A DNA stretch of 33,628 bases from Actinomadura sp. HBU206391 (GTDB lineage Bacteria; Actinomycetota; Actinomycetes; Streptosporangiales; Streptosporangiaceae), in NCBI RefSeq assembly GCF_014323665.1, contig NZ_JABVEB010000059.1, forward strand, positions 1 through 33,628, read 5' to 3'. Within the stretch, counting starts at the first letter, position 1; every line of letters begins with the position of its first letter. The position numbers were made by a program, and so were the translations under genes. Shown piece by piece: positions 14,454 through 22,093 of the stretch. The notes beneath the pieces were generated by a model that worked only from the letters and a program-made list of their open reading frames with translations, made no database searches and had not been told where the DNA came from.

Positions 14454-17375
14454 TTATGCTCCGACGGCTCCGGACAACGGGATGCTCGCTCCGCCCTGAC
14501 CGGCCGGCGGCGTGAGGTTGGTGCGGACGAGGGCCTGCGCCCGGCCCGGCGTCATCGGCCGGGCGACGAGGAACCCCTGCCCGCGCGGGCATCCCATCTC
14601 GCGCAGCAGTTCGAGCTGTTCGGGCCGTTCGATGCCCTCCGCGACGACGATGAGGCCGAGATCGTGCCCGAGCCGCACGATCGTCCGGGTCAGCAGGGTG
14701 AGGGTCTCGTCCCGGCCGAGACCGGCCACGAAGGACGGGTCGATCTTGATCATGTCGACCGGTAGCTGGCCGAGATAGGCGAGCGAGGCGTAGCCGGTGC
14801 CGAAGTCGTCGATGGCGAGCCGTACGCCCAGATCGCGCAGCGCGGACAGCCGCTGGACGTTCTGGCCGGCATCCTCGACCAGCACCTCCTCCTTCACCTC
14901 GAGGGTGAGGGCGTGCGGCGGCAGCCCGGTCTCCTCCAGCACCTCGGCGACCGTTTCGACGAAGCGCGGTGCGGCGACCTGCCTGGCGGCGAGGTTCACC
15001 GAGAGGCCGATGTCCCAGGAGGACTCCCGCCATCGGGCGACCTCGCCGCAGGCCTCGCGCAGTACCCAGTTGCCGAGCGGGATCATGAGGCCGGATTCCT
15101 CGGCCGGGCCGATGAACTCCTCGGGCGGCACCGAGACGCTCCCGCGCCACCACCGCACCAGCGCCTCGACGCCGGTCACCCGCGAGGTCGCCAGCTCGAC
15201 GACGGGCTGGAACTCCACGGCGAACTGCTCCTCGGCGAGCGCCCGCTGCAGATCGCTGCCGAGCTCGAGCCGGCGTACGACGTCGGCGTGCATGTGCGCC
15301 GCGAAGATCTCCACCCGGCCGCCGCCGCGCTCCTTGGCGCGGGCCATGGCCAGGTCGCCGTTACGCATCAGCTCGGCCGGGTCGGTGCTCATCCGCCGAC
15401 CCCGTGGGGCGAGATCGGACGCTTTATCGGTATCGCCGCCGCCCTCGCCGCCGTCCTCACCCGCGAAGGCGACGCCGATGCTCGCGGTCAGCACGATGCC
15501 CCGGGTGCCCACGCGGTACGGCTCCGCCGACAGCACCCGCAGCAGCCGCTCGGCCAGCTCGATGACGGGACGCGCCTCCACCGCGTTCTCCACGATGACG
15601 GCGAACTCGTCGCCGCCCCAGCGGGCCACGGTGTCCTCGGCCTGGACCGCGGCGCGCAACCGCCGAGCGGCCTGGGCGAGCACCTGGTCGCCGGCGGCGT
15701 GCCCGGCCGAGTCGTTCACCGCGGTGAAACCGTCCAGATCGGCGAAGAGCACGGCGACGCGGCCGCCTTCGCGCCGGTGCGAGAGCACCTCGCCGGCCCG
15801 CTCCTCGAAGTACGCGCGGTTCGGCAGCCCGGTGAGGCCGTCGTGGAAGGTCAGGTGCGTGACCTGGCGCCGGAGGGCAGCCTGCTCGCTGAGGTCACGG
15901 GTGGTGACGAGCAGCCGACCGCCCCTCTCCTCACCCGCGTGTGCGTAGGGCGAGATCGTCGACTCCGTCGGCAGCCAGGTGCCGTCGGCGGCCCGCATCC
16001 GGCAGGCCAGCCGCAGCGTGTCCTGATGACCGTCCGCCGGAGGCGCCGTCGGGTCACGCTCGCCGTCGAGGAACGAGGCGAAGACGCTCTCGACCTTCGG
16101 CAGGTCCTCCGGATGGACGATCTCGTGGATCAGCCGTCCCAGCAGCTCGTCGGGGCGATAGCTGAAGGTCCGCTGCGCACCGGCGCTCACGTACTCAACG
16201 GTGCCGTCGAGACCGCAGATCAGCACCACGTCGTTGATGCTCTCGGCGAGCGCGCGGAAGTGCTCCTCACCGGTGTCGAAGGACCGGCGCAGCCAGTGGT
16301 TCTCCCACAGCAGCTCGGCGAGTCTGACGAGCACCACGACCACGGCGGAGCCGATGACCACTTCGACGATCGGGTCCAGCTCGTGCGAGCCGGTCAGCGC
16401 CCGGGCGGCGAGGAAGACGGCGACGGCGCCCGCGGCCGTCGCCGCGGCGACGGCGATGCCGAGTCCGCTCATCCGGCTGCGGATCTCGTCCGTGCCCCGC
16501 GGGTGCGGCGTCGCATCCGCTCCGCCGGCGTCGGCCGCTTCAGCTGCGGCAGGGGCGGGGTCGGCGGCGTCATGGGCGGGGTCGGCGTGCAGCCGCTCCT
16601 CCGTCCAGGGCACCGCGCCGAGGAGAAGCAGCCCGGCGATGCGGACGGCCTCGCCCGGATAGCCCGGTGTCGCGCCGCCACGCAGCCGGACGACCGTCGT
16701 CACGATGTCCGCGACGGCCACCATGAGCAGCGCGCCGTAGGCGACCGCCGTCGACCGGCGGCTGCCTCGTGCGGCGCCGAGGGCGAAGGCCAGAGTCGCG
16801 CACACCACCGTGACGTCGACCAATGGGTACAGCAGCTCCAGGAAGAACTCCGGCGGCGACTCCCCGGACTCGTGGTAGAGCCCGCCGAACAGCGCGACCC
16901 AGCCGATCACGAACACCGCGCACACGAGCACGTAGGTGTCGGCGACGAACCGCAGCCACTGGCGCGCCGAGCCGGGGGTCCGGACAAGGATCAGGAAGCC
17001 GGTGGCCAGGGCGACCACGGCGGCCAGGAAGAACAGATCCGCGAGGGAGAGCGACGCCACGGCATCGCTCAGCACGACCGCGGAGACCGCATTGATCACC
17101 GCTCCGACACACCAGCACAGCGCGGCGACACCGAACCAGCGCCAGGAGTCCCTCCGGATCCTCGTGCCCTCGCTTTCGGGCGAGGCGTCGGTGCGCCTGC
17201 GTGCCGCGTGGAAGAGCGAACCGGCAGCCGCCGCCGCCACGAAGGCGGTCGCCCAGGAGGGCATCGCCGAGCCCTCACCGAACAGCGAACTCAGGATGAA
17301 GAGCAGGCCGACAGCCGCGACGGCGCCGGCAGGCAGCGCTCGGCGCAGCAGCCGCCTCGAGTCGTCGGCGCTCAT
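14454..17375 (-). CDS. Membrane-bound PAS-GGDEF-EAL cyclic-di-GMP enzyme
   Basis: The 973-residue protein should make and/or degrade c-di-GMP at the membrane. Residues about 1-370 hold some ten hydrophobic helices, with an Ala/Asp-rich cytoplasmic stretch before the last two. A PAS domain follows (EEHFRALAESINDVVLICGLDG onward). In the GGDEF domain the motif is intact (WGGDEF, GGDEF at 587-591), but the upstream inhibitory RxxD is QAED, so product inhibition may be lost. The EAL domain keeps EAL (737-739), NLAARQ, DDFGTGYASL, IKID and VVAEGIE; the usual E(I/L)TE segment reads EVKE. The start is ATG 17375, which overlaps the stop of a small upstream ORF (ATGA); a GTG at 17474 would give 1006 residues. 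From memory, Streptomyces has a GGDEF-EAL gene (cdgF) next to ilvB, so orthology is plausible. Confidence 0.9.
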   Translation of the reverse strand: MSADDSRRLLRRALPAGAVAAVGLLFILSSLFGEGSAMPSWATAFVAAAAAGSLFHAARRRTDASPESEGTRIRRDSWRWFGVAALCWCVGAVINAVSAVVLSDAVASLSLADLFFLAAVVALATGFLILVRTPGSARQWLRFVADTYVLVCAVFVIGWVALFGGLYHESGESPPEFFLELLYPLVDVTVVCATLAFALGAARGSRRSTAVAYGALLMVAVADIVTTVVRLRGGATPGYPGEAVRIAGLLLLGAVPWTEERLHADPAHDAADPAPAAAEAADAGGADATPHPRGTDEIRSRMSGLGIAVAAATAAGAVAVFLAARALTGSHELDPIVEVVIGSAVVVVLVRLAELLWENHWLRRSFDTGEEHFRALAESINDVVLICGLDGTVEYVSAGAQRTFSYRPDELLGRLIHEIVHPEDLPKVESVFASFLDGERDPTAPPADGHQDTLRLACRMRAADGTWLPTESTISPYAHAGEERGGRLLVTTRDLSEQAALRRQVTHLTFHDGLTGLPNRAYFEERAGEVLSHRREGGRVAVLFADLDGFTAVNDSAGHAAGDQVLAQAARRLRAAVQAEDTVARWGGDEFAVIVENAVEARPVIELAERLLRVLSAEPYRVGTRGIVLTASIGVAFAGEDGGEGGGDTDKASDLAPRGRRMSTDPAELMRNGDLAMARAKERGGGRVEIFAAHMHADVVRRLELGSDLQRALAEEQFAVEFQPVVELATSRVTGVEALVRWWRGSVSVPPEEFIGPAEESGLMIPLGNWVLREACGEVARWRESSWDIGLSVNLAARQVAAPRFVETVAEVLEETGLPPHALTLEVKEEVLVEDAGQNVQRLSALRDLGVRLAIDDFGTGYASLAYLGQLPVDMIKIDPSFVAGLGRDETLTLLTRTIVRLGHDLGLIVVAEGIERPEQLELLREMGCPRGQGFLVARPMTPGRAQALVRTNLTPPAGQGGASIPLSGAVGA

Positions 17376-17467
17376 ATCATGCTCGCTCTCTGCCCCGGAT
17401 CCGAGAAACTCGGCGTCATGTCCCCCGTGACCACGAATGTGGCCACGCCCGGTGCGCGGGGCGTCAT
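17372..17467 (-). CDS. Possible small upstream ORF coupled to the GGDEF-EAL gene (31 aa)
   Basis: ATG 17467 is preceded by GGGAG with 6-nt spacing, and the frame ends with TGA at 17374-17372, overlapping the ATG of the GGDEF-EAL gene as ATGA. The product begins MTPRAPGVATFVVTGD; no family is recognised. The same frame extends up to GTG 17572 (66 residues), inside an inverted repeat. The alternative is that this stretch is the untranslated leader or N-terminal extension of the downstream gene. The coupled overlap and the ribosome-binding site are the only evidence. Confidence 0.3.
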   Translation of the reverse strand: MTPRAPGVATFVVTGDMTPSFSDPGQRASMI

Positions 17468-17570
17468 GCCCCACTCCCTCGTCCGGATCAAGCAGTCGCC
17501 AGCAAATGGCGCGAGAACGGCTTCGCCGGTGTGTGTATGCAACGTCGTTTCAAATGCGGGGCCGTGATCC

Positions 17571-17587
17571 ACAACTGCGGATCACGG
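17571..17587. repeat. Diverged copy of the dispersed ACAACTGC..ATCACGG repeat
   Basis: ACAACTGCGGATCACGG matches the repeat core ACAACTGCATGATCACGG except that ATG is replaced by GG. It forms the right half of a perfect 9-bp inverted repeat (17562-17587). It may be a related copy or a chance match. Confidence 0.35.
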
Positions 17588-17782
17588 AGATGGACAGTTA
17601 CGTTCCTGTGGCCGGCAGGGGTTGCCCCTGCGTCCCCCAGGACGGTCGCGTGGGTTGTCGCTCCGGGTCAATCTACGTTCCCTAGGTCACGGAGCGATTG
17701 AGGCTCAGCGTCCACCCGGCGACAACTGACAAGAACGCCCACTCCAGAGCGCGGCGGGTAAAGCTGTTTTGTCAAGGCGACT

Positions 17783-17797
17783 GCCTGTTTGCCAGGC
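17783..17797 (-). terminator. Short hairpin after the hydroxyacid dehydrogenase gene
   Basis: GCCTG (17783-17787) pairs with CAGGC (17793-17797) with a 5-nt loop, 8 nt after the stop codon. The stem is only 5 bp and no T-run follows, so this is a weak call. Confidence 0.25.
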
Positions 17798-17804
17798 TTC
17801 ACCA

Positions 17805-18716
17805 TCAGTAGATCCCTGTGATCACGTTCTGGAGGGGTTCGTCGGCCAGATGCCTCCGCAGCTGCTCCCGCACCAGCCGCGCTATCCGCCGGGTCGACGC
17901 GGGCGTCGACCCCCCGACATGGGGAGTGATGAACACCCCGGGGCAGCGCCAGAGCGGGTGGTCGGGCGGAAGCGGCTCCGGGTCGGTCACGTCCATCGCC
18001 GCCCGTAGCCGGCCGCGCAAGGTCTCGGCGACCAGCGCCGGCGTGTCGACCACCGTTCCCCGGGCGGCGTTGACGAGCAGGGCGCCGTCCTTCATCCGGG
18101 CCAGGAAGCCGGCGTCGACCAGCCCCTTGGTCTCCGCGGTGGCCGGGACCAGCAGCACCACCACGTCGGCGTCCGGCAGCAGGTCGGGCAGGTCCTCGAG
18201 CGGGTGCACTCCAGGCCTCGCGGCACGCGCCACCCGTACGATCTCGACCTCGAACGGCTCGAGCCGCCGTTCGAGTGCGGCCCCGATCGAGCCGTGGCCG
18301 ACGATGAGGATCTTCGCGTCGGTGAGCGTCTCGGTCCGGCGGTAGGCCCAGTGCCCCTCCCGCTGCGCCAGAGTGAACTCGGGGAACTCCCGCCGGCTCG
18401 CGATGATCGCACCGACCGCCCATTCGGCGGTACCGGCGTCGTGGGCGCCGCGTGCGTTGCACAAGGTGACGCCGGCCGGGACATGGGACCTGACATGGTC
18501 CACCCCGGCAGTCTGCAGCTGCACCACGCGCAGCCGCGGCATCCGGTCCATGAGCTCCAGGCTGCGCGTGGAGGGCAGGAGCACCGGTACGTAGAACTCG
18601 ACCCGATCGGCCGGACCGGGCAGGGCGTCCCCGCCGTCGTAGAGCTCCACGCTCACGCCCGGCAGATCTTCGACCGCCACAGCGATCTCTTCCCTGGCCA
18701 CCCATACCGTGCTCAT
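17805..18716 (-). CDS. D-isomer-specific 2-hydroxyacid dehydrogenase
   Basis: This 303-residue NAD(P)-dependent oxidoreductase interconverts a 2-keto acid and a D-2-hydroxy acid. The Rossmann motif GHGSIG lies near residues 145-150. The catalytic set is complete: Arg in NAARGTVVD, Glu in DVTDPEPLP and His in TPHVGGST. The substrate loop has QTAGVDHV. The start is ATG 18716 with GGAG 6 nt upstream (a GTG directly before it is the alternative). It lacks the ACT domain of SerA and is much shorter, so it is not a second phosphoglycerate dehydrogenase. It may be a glyoxylate/hydroxypyruvate or phosphite-type enzyme; the substrate cannot be told. It stands alone, divergent from the sugar dehydrogenase lipoprotein. 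Confidence 0.92.
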   Translation of the reverse strand: MSTVWVAREEIAVAVEDLPGVSVELYDGGDALPGPADRVEFYVPVLLPSTRSLELMDRMPRLRVVQLQTAGVDHVRSHVPAGVTLCNARGAHDAGTAEWAVGAIIASRREFPEFTLAQREGHWAYRRTETLTDAKILIVGHGSIGAALERRLEPFEVEIVRVARAARPGVHPLEDLPDLLPDADVVVLLVPATAETKGLVDAGFLARMKDGALLVNAARGTVVDTPALVAETLRGRLRAAMDVTDPEPLPPDHPLWRCPGVFITPHVGGSTPASTRRIARLVREQLRRHLADEPLQNVITGIY

Positions 18717-18924
18717 CACTCACTCCGTTTCGCGGCAGGCGGACAGGCACCGGGAGACCACCCGGGCGCGGCCGCTCCCGGCGGCACGCTTCCCGATCGT
18801 ACGACCGATCTCCGCATGATCCCCGGCCGGGTCGCCCCGGAACTCGATCACCGTCACATCCGTCGGTAACGGTGAAGGGACGCGGCGACGCACACCACAC
18901 GGCACGGACGACAACGGAGCGGAT

Positions 18925-20106
18925 ATGACGCGACCGGACACGACGGGGCCTGATCTGACGCGGACCGACATGACATGGCAGCGCACGACCCGGACCGGCA
19001 GGACACGGCAGCGCACGACGCGGCCGATCGCCGCCATCGCGGCCGTCGCCGCGCTGGCCGTGGCGGGATGCACCTCGGAGGGGCCGGGCCGTGCCCGCAC
19101 TCCCGAGCCGCTGCCGCCCAGCGCCGCGCAACCGGGCGGCACCGGGATCGGGCAGCCACGGGAGCTCGTCACCGGCTTGCAGGTGCCATGGGCGATCGCG
19201 TTCCTGCCCGGCGGCGACGCCCTCGTCACCGAGCGCGACACCGCGCGCCTGCTACGGATCACTCCGGCCGGACGGGTCACCACGATAGGCACGGTGCCCG
19301 GCGTCGAACCGGGCGGCGAGGGCGGGTTGCTCGGGGTCGCGGTGTCCCCGTCCTTCGACCGGGACCGCTACGTGTACGTCTACTTCACGGCCGCCTCCGA
19401 CAACCGGGTCGTGCGCCTGCGCTACGACGAAGATCTCGGCCGCCCGCAGCCGATCGTGACGGGCATCCCCAAGGGCGGCAACCACAACGGCGGCCGGCTG
19501 GCCTTCGGACCGGACAAGATGCTCTACATCACCACGGGCGAGACCGGAGACGAGCCGCTGGCCCAGGACCGCCGGTCGCTGGGCGGCAAGATCCTCCGGG
19601 TACGGCCGGACGGATCCCACGCTCCCGACAACCCCTTCGGCTCCCGTGTCTTCACGTACGGGCACCGGAACGTTCAGGGCGTCGACTGGGACGAGCGGGG
19701 GCGCATGTACGCCACGGAATTCGGACAGAACCGCTTCGACGAGATCAACCGCATCGAGAAGGGACACGACTACGGCTGGCCCGAGGTCGAGGGAACCGGC
19801 GGTGGCGGCGACCACACCGATCCGCTGCTCACCTGGTCGACCTCCGAAGCCTCGCCGTCGGGGCTGGCCTACGCGGGCGGGTCGCTCTGGGCGGCGGGGC
19901 TCCGCGGCGAACGGCTCTGGCAGGTGCCGCTGGGCCGGGACGGCTCGGCCGGGCGGCCGGTGGCGCATCTGACCGGGACGTACGGGCGGCTGCGCGCGGT
20001 CGTGCGGGCCCCCGACGGGTCGCTGTGGGTCAGCACGAGCGACCGGGACGGGCGCGGCGACGTCGACCAGGGGGACGACCGGATCATCGTCGTCCCCCTT
20101 CGGTGA
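18925..20106 (+). CDS. Glucose/sorbosone dehydrogenase family lipoprotein (PQQ-type beta-propeller)
   Basis: The 393-residue protein has a lipoprotein signal: a hydrophobic stretch AAIAAVAALAVAGC with lipid-attachment C49, so it should be anchored outside the membrane. The mature part is a six-bladed propeller of the soluble aldose dehydrogenase (GSDH, YliI-like) family: VPWAIAFLPGGDALVTER, GEGGLLGVAVSP, GGNHNGGRLAFGPD (with the presumed catalytic histidine), YGHRNVQGVDW, YATEFGQNRFDEINRI and DYGWPE. The enzyme would oxidise sugars with PQQ if the cofactor is available; no PQQ genes are in this window. GGAG lies 5 nt before the ATG. The n-region is unusually long and contains a 30-nt tandem duplication (18961-19020), giving the repeated segment RTDMTWQRTT/RTGRTRQRTT (residues 13-32). 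Confidence 0.93.
   Translation: MTRPDTTGPDLTRTDMTWQRTTRTGRTRQRTTRPIAAIAAVAALAVAGCTSEGPGRARTPEPLPPSAAQPGGTGIGQPRELVTGLQVPWAIAFLPGGDALVTERDTARLLRITPAGRVTTIGTVPGVEPGGEGGLLGVAVSPSFDRDRYVYVYFTAASDNRVVRLRYDEDLGRPQPIVTGIPKGGNHNGGRLAFGPDKMLYITTGETGDEPLAQDRRSLGGKILRVRPDGSHAPDNPFGSRVFTYGHRNVQGVDWDERGRMYATEFGQNRFDEINRIEKGHDYGWPEVEGTGGGGDHTDPLLTWSTSEASPSGLAYAGGSLWAAGLRGERLWQVPLGRDGSAGRPVAHLTGTYGRLRAVVRAPDGSLWVSTSDRDGRGDVDQGDDRIIVVPLR
18961..19020 (+). repeat. 30-nt in-frame tandem duplication
   Basis: Units 18961-18990 and 18991-19020 agree at 26 of 30 positions and encode two copies of a ten-residue segment, RT(D/G)xTxQRTT, in the basic n-region of the lipoprotein signal. The duplication keeps frame, so it is tolerated. 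Confidence 0.75.
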
Positions 20107-20197
20107 CCCTGGACGTTCGCGGGGCGGGCACCGGAACGCCCGCGCACCGCCACACGCTCAGGCGCTCACGGCATGGTCATGGCCGCCGGCCGGACGG

Positions 20198-21688
20198 TCA
20201 CGGGCGCCGGCCGCCGCTGCCGCCGAAGGCACGGCCGAGCATCTCGAGCTCGGTGGCCAGGATGTCCTCGTCGGTCAGCGAGCCCCGCTTGGCCAGCGTG
20301 TCCACGTCGATGACCCGGAACTCGGGCAGTTGCATGGTGCCGCAGCAGGTCGACCGATCCTGAGCGGCGTGGAGGCTGGCGGAGTTCTCGTCCGCGACGC
20401 GCACCGAGGTGACGTCCTCACCCTTGCCGTTTCCGGTGTAGTCGGCGTCGGTCATGTTCATCCGCCCCGACGTCAGATCGCTCAGCGGGACGGGCGAGAC
20501 GACCACTTCGCGAACGGCGAATCTGTTGCGCAGGAACGTCCGATAGATGGCGGGGTCGCCCTGCTCCATGGAGATCTGCAGCATCTTGTTGACCACGTCG
20601 GCATAGATGGCGCCGGTCGCGGGCGCGGCGACGACCGCGTCGAACAGCAGCTTGCAGAGCCTGCCCGCCACCTCGATGAGGATGAGGCCGGGGCTCTTCG
20701 CCATGCGTTGCCGGTCGCCCTCGAAGGCGTAGACGTCGGCCAGCACGTCGTAGACACCGCCTGTGAAGACCTGCGAGATCGCGTGCACCTCGTTGCCGAC
20801 CTCGCTGAGCTTGAGATCGTTGTCGGCGTTGCGCAGTCCGAACTGCAGGCCCAGCGCGGTGCCGAACTCCTCGGCCATCGAGGCCAGGAACGACTTGGCG
20901 TGCAGGTCGGCCTTGGTGGCGGCCACCAGCGCCTCGGCCTGGTCCGGCTGCGACAGGGCGAAGAAGATCGCGGTCAGGTCGCCGAAGGCCTCGTGCAGGC
21001 CGCCGGTCTGTGGCGGATTTCCGGCGGCCAGCCAGCCGGGTTTGAGCCCGTCCAGGATCGCGTGACCGCACTCGTGGGCGACGATGTCGGTCGAGCGGCA
21101 GGTGAAGACCTGCTCGGCGCCGGTCTCGGCCGGATTGAAGAACAGGAACTTCAGCGCCTTGGCGGTTCTGCTGTAGAAGGCGTTGGCGCCCACACCGGCG
21201 CGGGGGAAGACCGTGATGCGGTCGGCCGTCCCGCCGGTGTTCCACGCGAACGGGATGGGTGTGCCGCCGTTCAGCCGCTCGTACATCGTGAGCGTCTCGC
21301 GCACGACCGCGAAGGTGTGGGCGCAGTCGAACTCGGCGCTGCCCGGCTCGAACAGCAGGTCGCCCTGGGTGTTGCGGGCCACCGGCGTCGTCCCGGCCAG
21401 CTCGGTCGCGACGCGCGCGTCCAGCGGCCCGTTCAGCACCACCGAGGGCATGAAGATGACCCGCACGCCCGGATCCTGAACCGACGGGTCCTGCTTGTAG
21501 ATCCGTACTCGCGGGCCGACGGCGGCCGGCGCCGGCGTCGGCACCGCATTCGGGCCGCGGGGCGGCGGCACCGCCTCGACCTGGTACGGATGCGCCGCCC
21601 GGCGGCCTGGCGCCTCGGGGACGGCCGTTCGCACGGCTCTCGAGGCACCGACGGTGACCGCCGTCCCCGGCATCTCCTGAGGACTCAT
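20198..21688 (-). CDS. M4-like zinc metallopeptidase without signal peptide
   Basis: The 496-residue protein carries a gluzincin active site: HECGH at residues 205-209 (VAHECGHAILDGL) and the third zinc ligand E233 in GGLHEAFGDLTAIF, the spacing of thermolysin-type (M4/M36) enzymes. The upstream part includes AFYSRTAKALKFLFF. The first 60 residues are Pro/Ala-rich and disordered-looking (VPPPRGPNAVPTPAPAAVGP), with no hydrophobic signal sequence, so normal Sec export is not expected. The C-terminal third (after about 400) contains no recognised domain. The start ATG 21688 has a strong AGGAGGGG ribosome-binding site. It stands alone, convergent with the sugar dehydrogenase gene. The substrate is unknown; export by another route or an intracellular role are both possible. 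Confidence 0.85.
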   Translation of the reverse strand: MSPQEMPGTAVTVGASRAVRTAVPEAPGRRAAHPYQVEAVPPPRGPNAVPTPAPAAVGPRVRIYKQDPSVQDPGVRVIFMPSVVLNGPLDARVATELAGTTPVARNTQGDLLFEPGSAEFDCAHTFAVVRETLTMYERLNGGTPIPFAWNTGGTADRITVFPRAGVGANAFYSRTAKALKFLFFNPAETGAEQVFTCRSTDIVAHECGHAILDGLKPGWLAAGNPPQTGGLHEAFGDLTAIFFALSQPDQAEALVAATKADLHAKSFLASMAEEFGTALGLQFGLRNADNDLKLSEVGNEVHAISQVFTGGVYDVLADVYAFEGDRQRMAKSPGLILIEVAGRLCKLLFDAVVAAPATGAIYADVVNKMLQISMEQGDPAIYRTFLRNRFAVREVVVSPVPLSDLTSGRMNMTDADYTGNGKGEDVTSVRVADENSASLHAAQDRSTCCGTMQLPEFRVIDVDTLAKRGSLTDEDILATELEMLGRAFGGSGGRRP

Positions 21689-22079
21689 TGCCCCTCCTGT
21701 CCATTGGGGCGTGGGACGCCTGGACGGCCCGACGCGCGGAAAGGGGGGATTTTTCGTGACTTTGACCTGTCGGCGCCTTCGTCTTCGACCACGTTCGACC
21801 GAAAGCCGATCACCGACAGTGATGATAACGCCTCACCACGGGGCCGGACGGGCGATGAGCCCGCCCGGCGTCGGCGAGTCCTCACCGCACCGGTGACGAC
21901 TCAGCGGTCGGCCCCTCCAGGATGAGCGCACCGGCCGAACCCTGGTCGGAGTGACCCGGGCGTCCTCACGGCACCGGTCGGATCGACAGATCGCCCGTGA
22001 CCGCACCGGAGCCCGACTACGCGGGGCCCGTCACCGCCACCCTGCGCAACTCGGAGTCGGCGGTCAGCCGGTCAGCCGG
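21689..22079. other. Gap between gatB and the metallopeptidase gene
   Basis: These 391 nt hold a TATCAT -10-like box on the minus strand (21822-21827) without a clear -35, and a hairpin GCCGG-A-CGGGC/GCCCG-C-CCGGC (21843-21869). They also hold a degenerate copy of the gatB 3' end (21901-21936) and the left part of an 8-nt tandem repeat. No gene is supported. Confidence 0.5.
21901..21936 (-). repeat. Degenerate copy of the gatB 3' end
   Basis: The stretch from 21901 aligns with the end of gatB beginning at its stop codon (22080): both contain CTCCAGGATGAGC and match at roughly 80% over about 36 nt. In the matching frame it reads RAGALILEGPT, against the true GatB end RARELILERLTG. It looks like a remnant of a short duplication. 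Confidence 0.5.
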
Positions 22080-22093
22080 TCAGCCGGTCAGCC
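22062..22093. repeat. Four tandem copies of GGTCAGCC spanning the gatB stop
   Basis: GGTCAGCC occurs four times without interruption (22062-22069, 22070-22077, 22078-22085, 22086-22093). The gatB stop TGA (22082-22080) lies inside the array. Because the unit is 8 nt and contains TGA on the minus strand, the array places stops in all three frames, so slippage would alter the last GatB residues only slightly. Confidence 0.9.

Larger units (their letters stand above)
17376..17804. other. Long structured region upstream of the GGDEF-EAL gene
   Basis: These 429 nt contain no convincing full-size gene. They hold three perfect short inverted repeats: 17658-17665/17690-17697 (8 bp, core CGCTCCG), 17615-17621/17625-17631 (GCAGGGG/CCCCTGC with 3-nt loop) and 17562-17570/17579-17587 (CCGTGATCC/GGATCACGG). 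The motif GGAACGTA occurs twice on the minus strand (near 17602 and 17678). This could be a structured leader RNA of the downstream gene. It does not match the c-di-GMP (GEMM) riboswitch consensus as I know it. Confidence 0.45.

Noticed and set aside
14913..17567. An 884-codon plus-strand open frame
   Set aside because: It lies opposite the PAS-GGDEF-EAL gene, whose motifs are unmistakable; the antisense product is compositionally biased and unrecognisable.
17590..17697. c-di-GMP (GEMM) or c-di-AMP riboswitch
   Set aside because: The GACGCA...CCGGCC stretch is suggestive, but the order of conserved segments does not match either consensus as I know it. Kept only as an unspecified structured region.
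17805..18716. Second phosphoglycerate dehydrogenase (serA paralogue)
   Set aside because: It shares the dehydrogenase fold and catalytic residues, but it has only 303 residues, lacks the ACT and intervening domains, and diverges in the substrate loop. Left as a general 2-hydroxyacid dehydrogenase.
20330..21925. A 531-codon plus-strand open frame
   Set aside because: It overlaps the metallopeptidase gene antisense; the peptidase has an intact zinc site and a strong ribosome-binding site.
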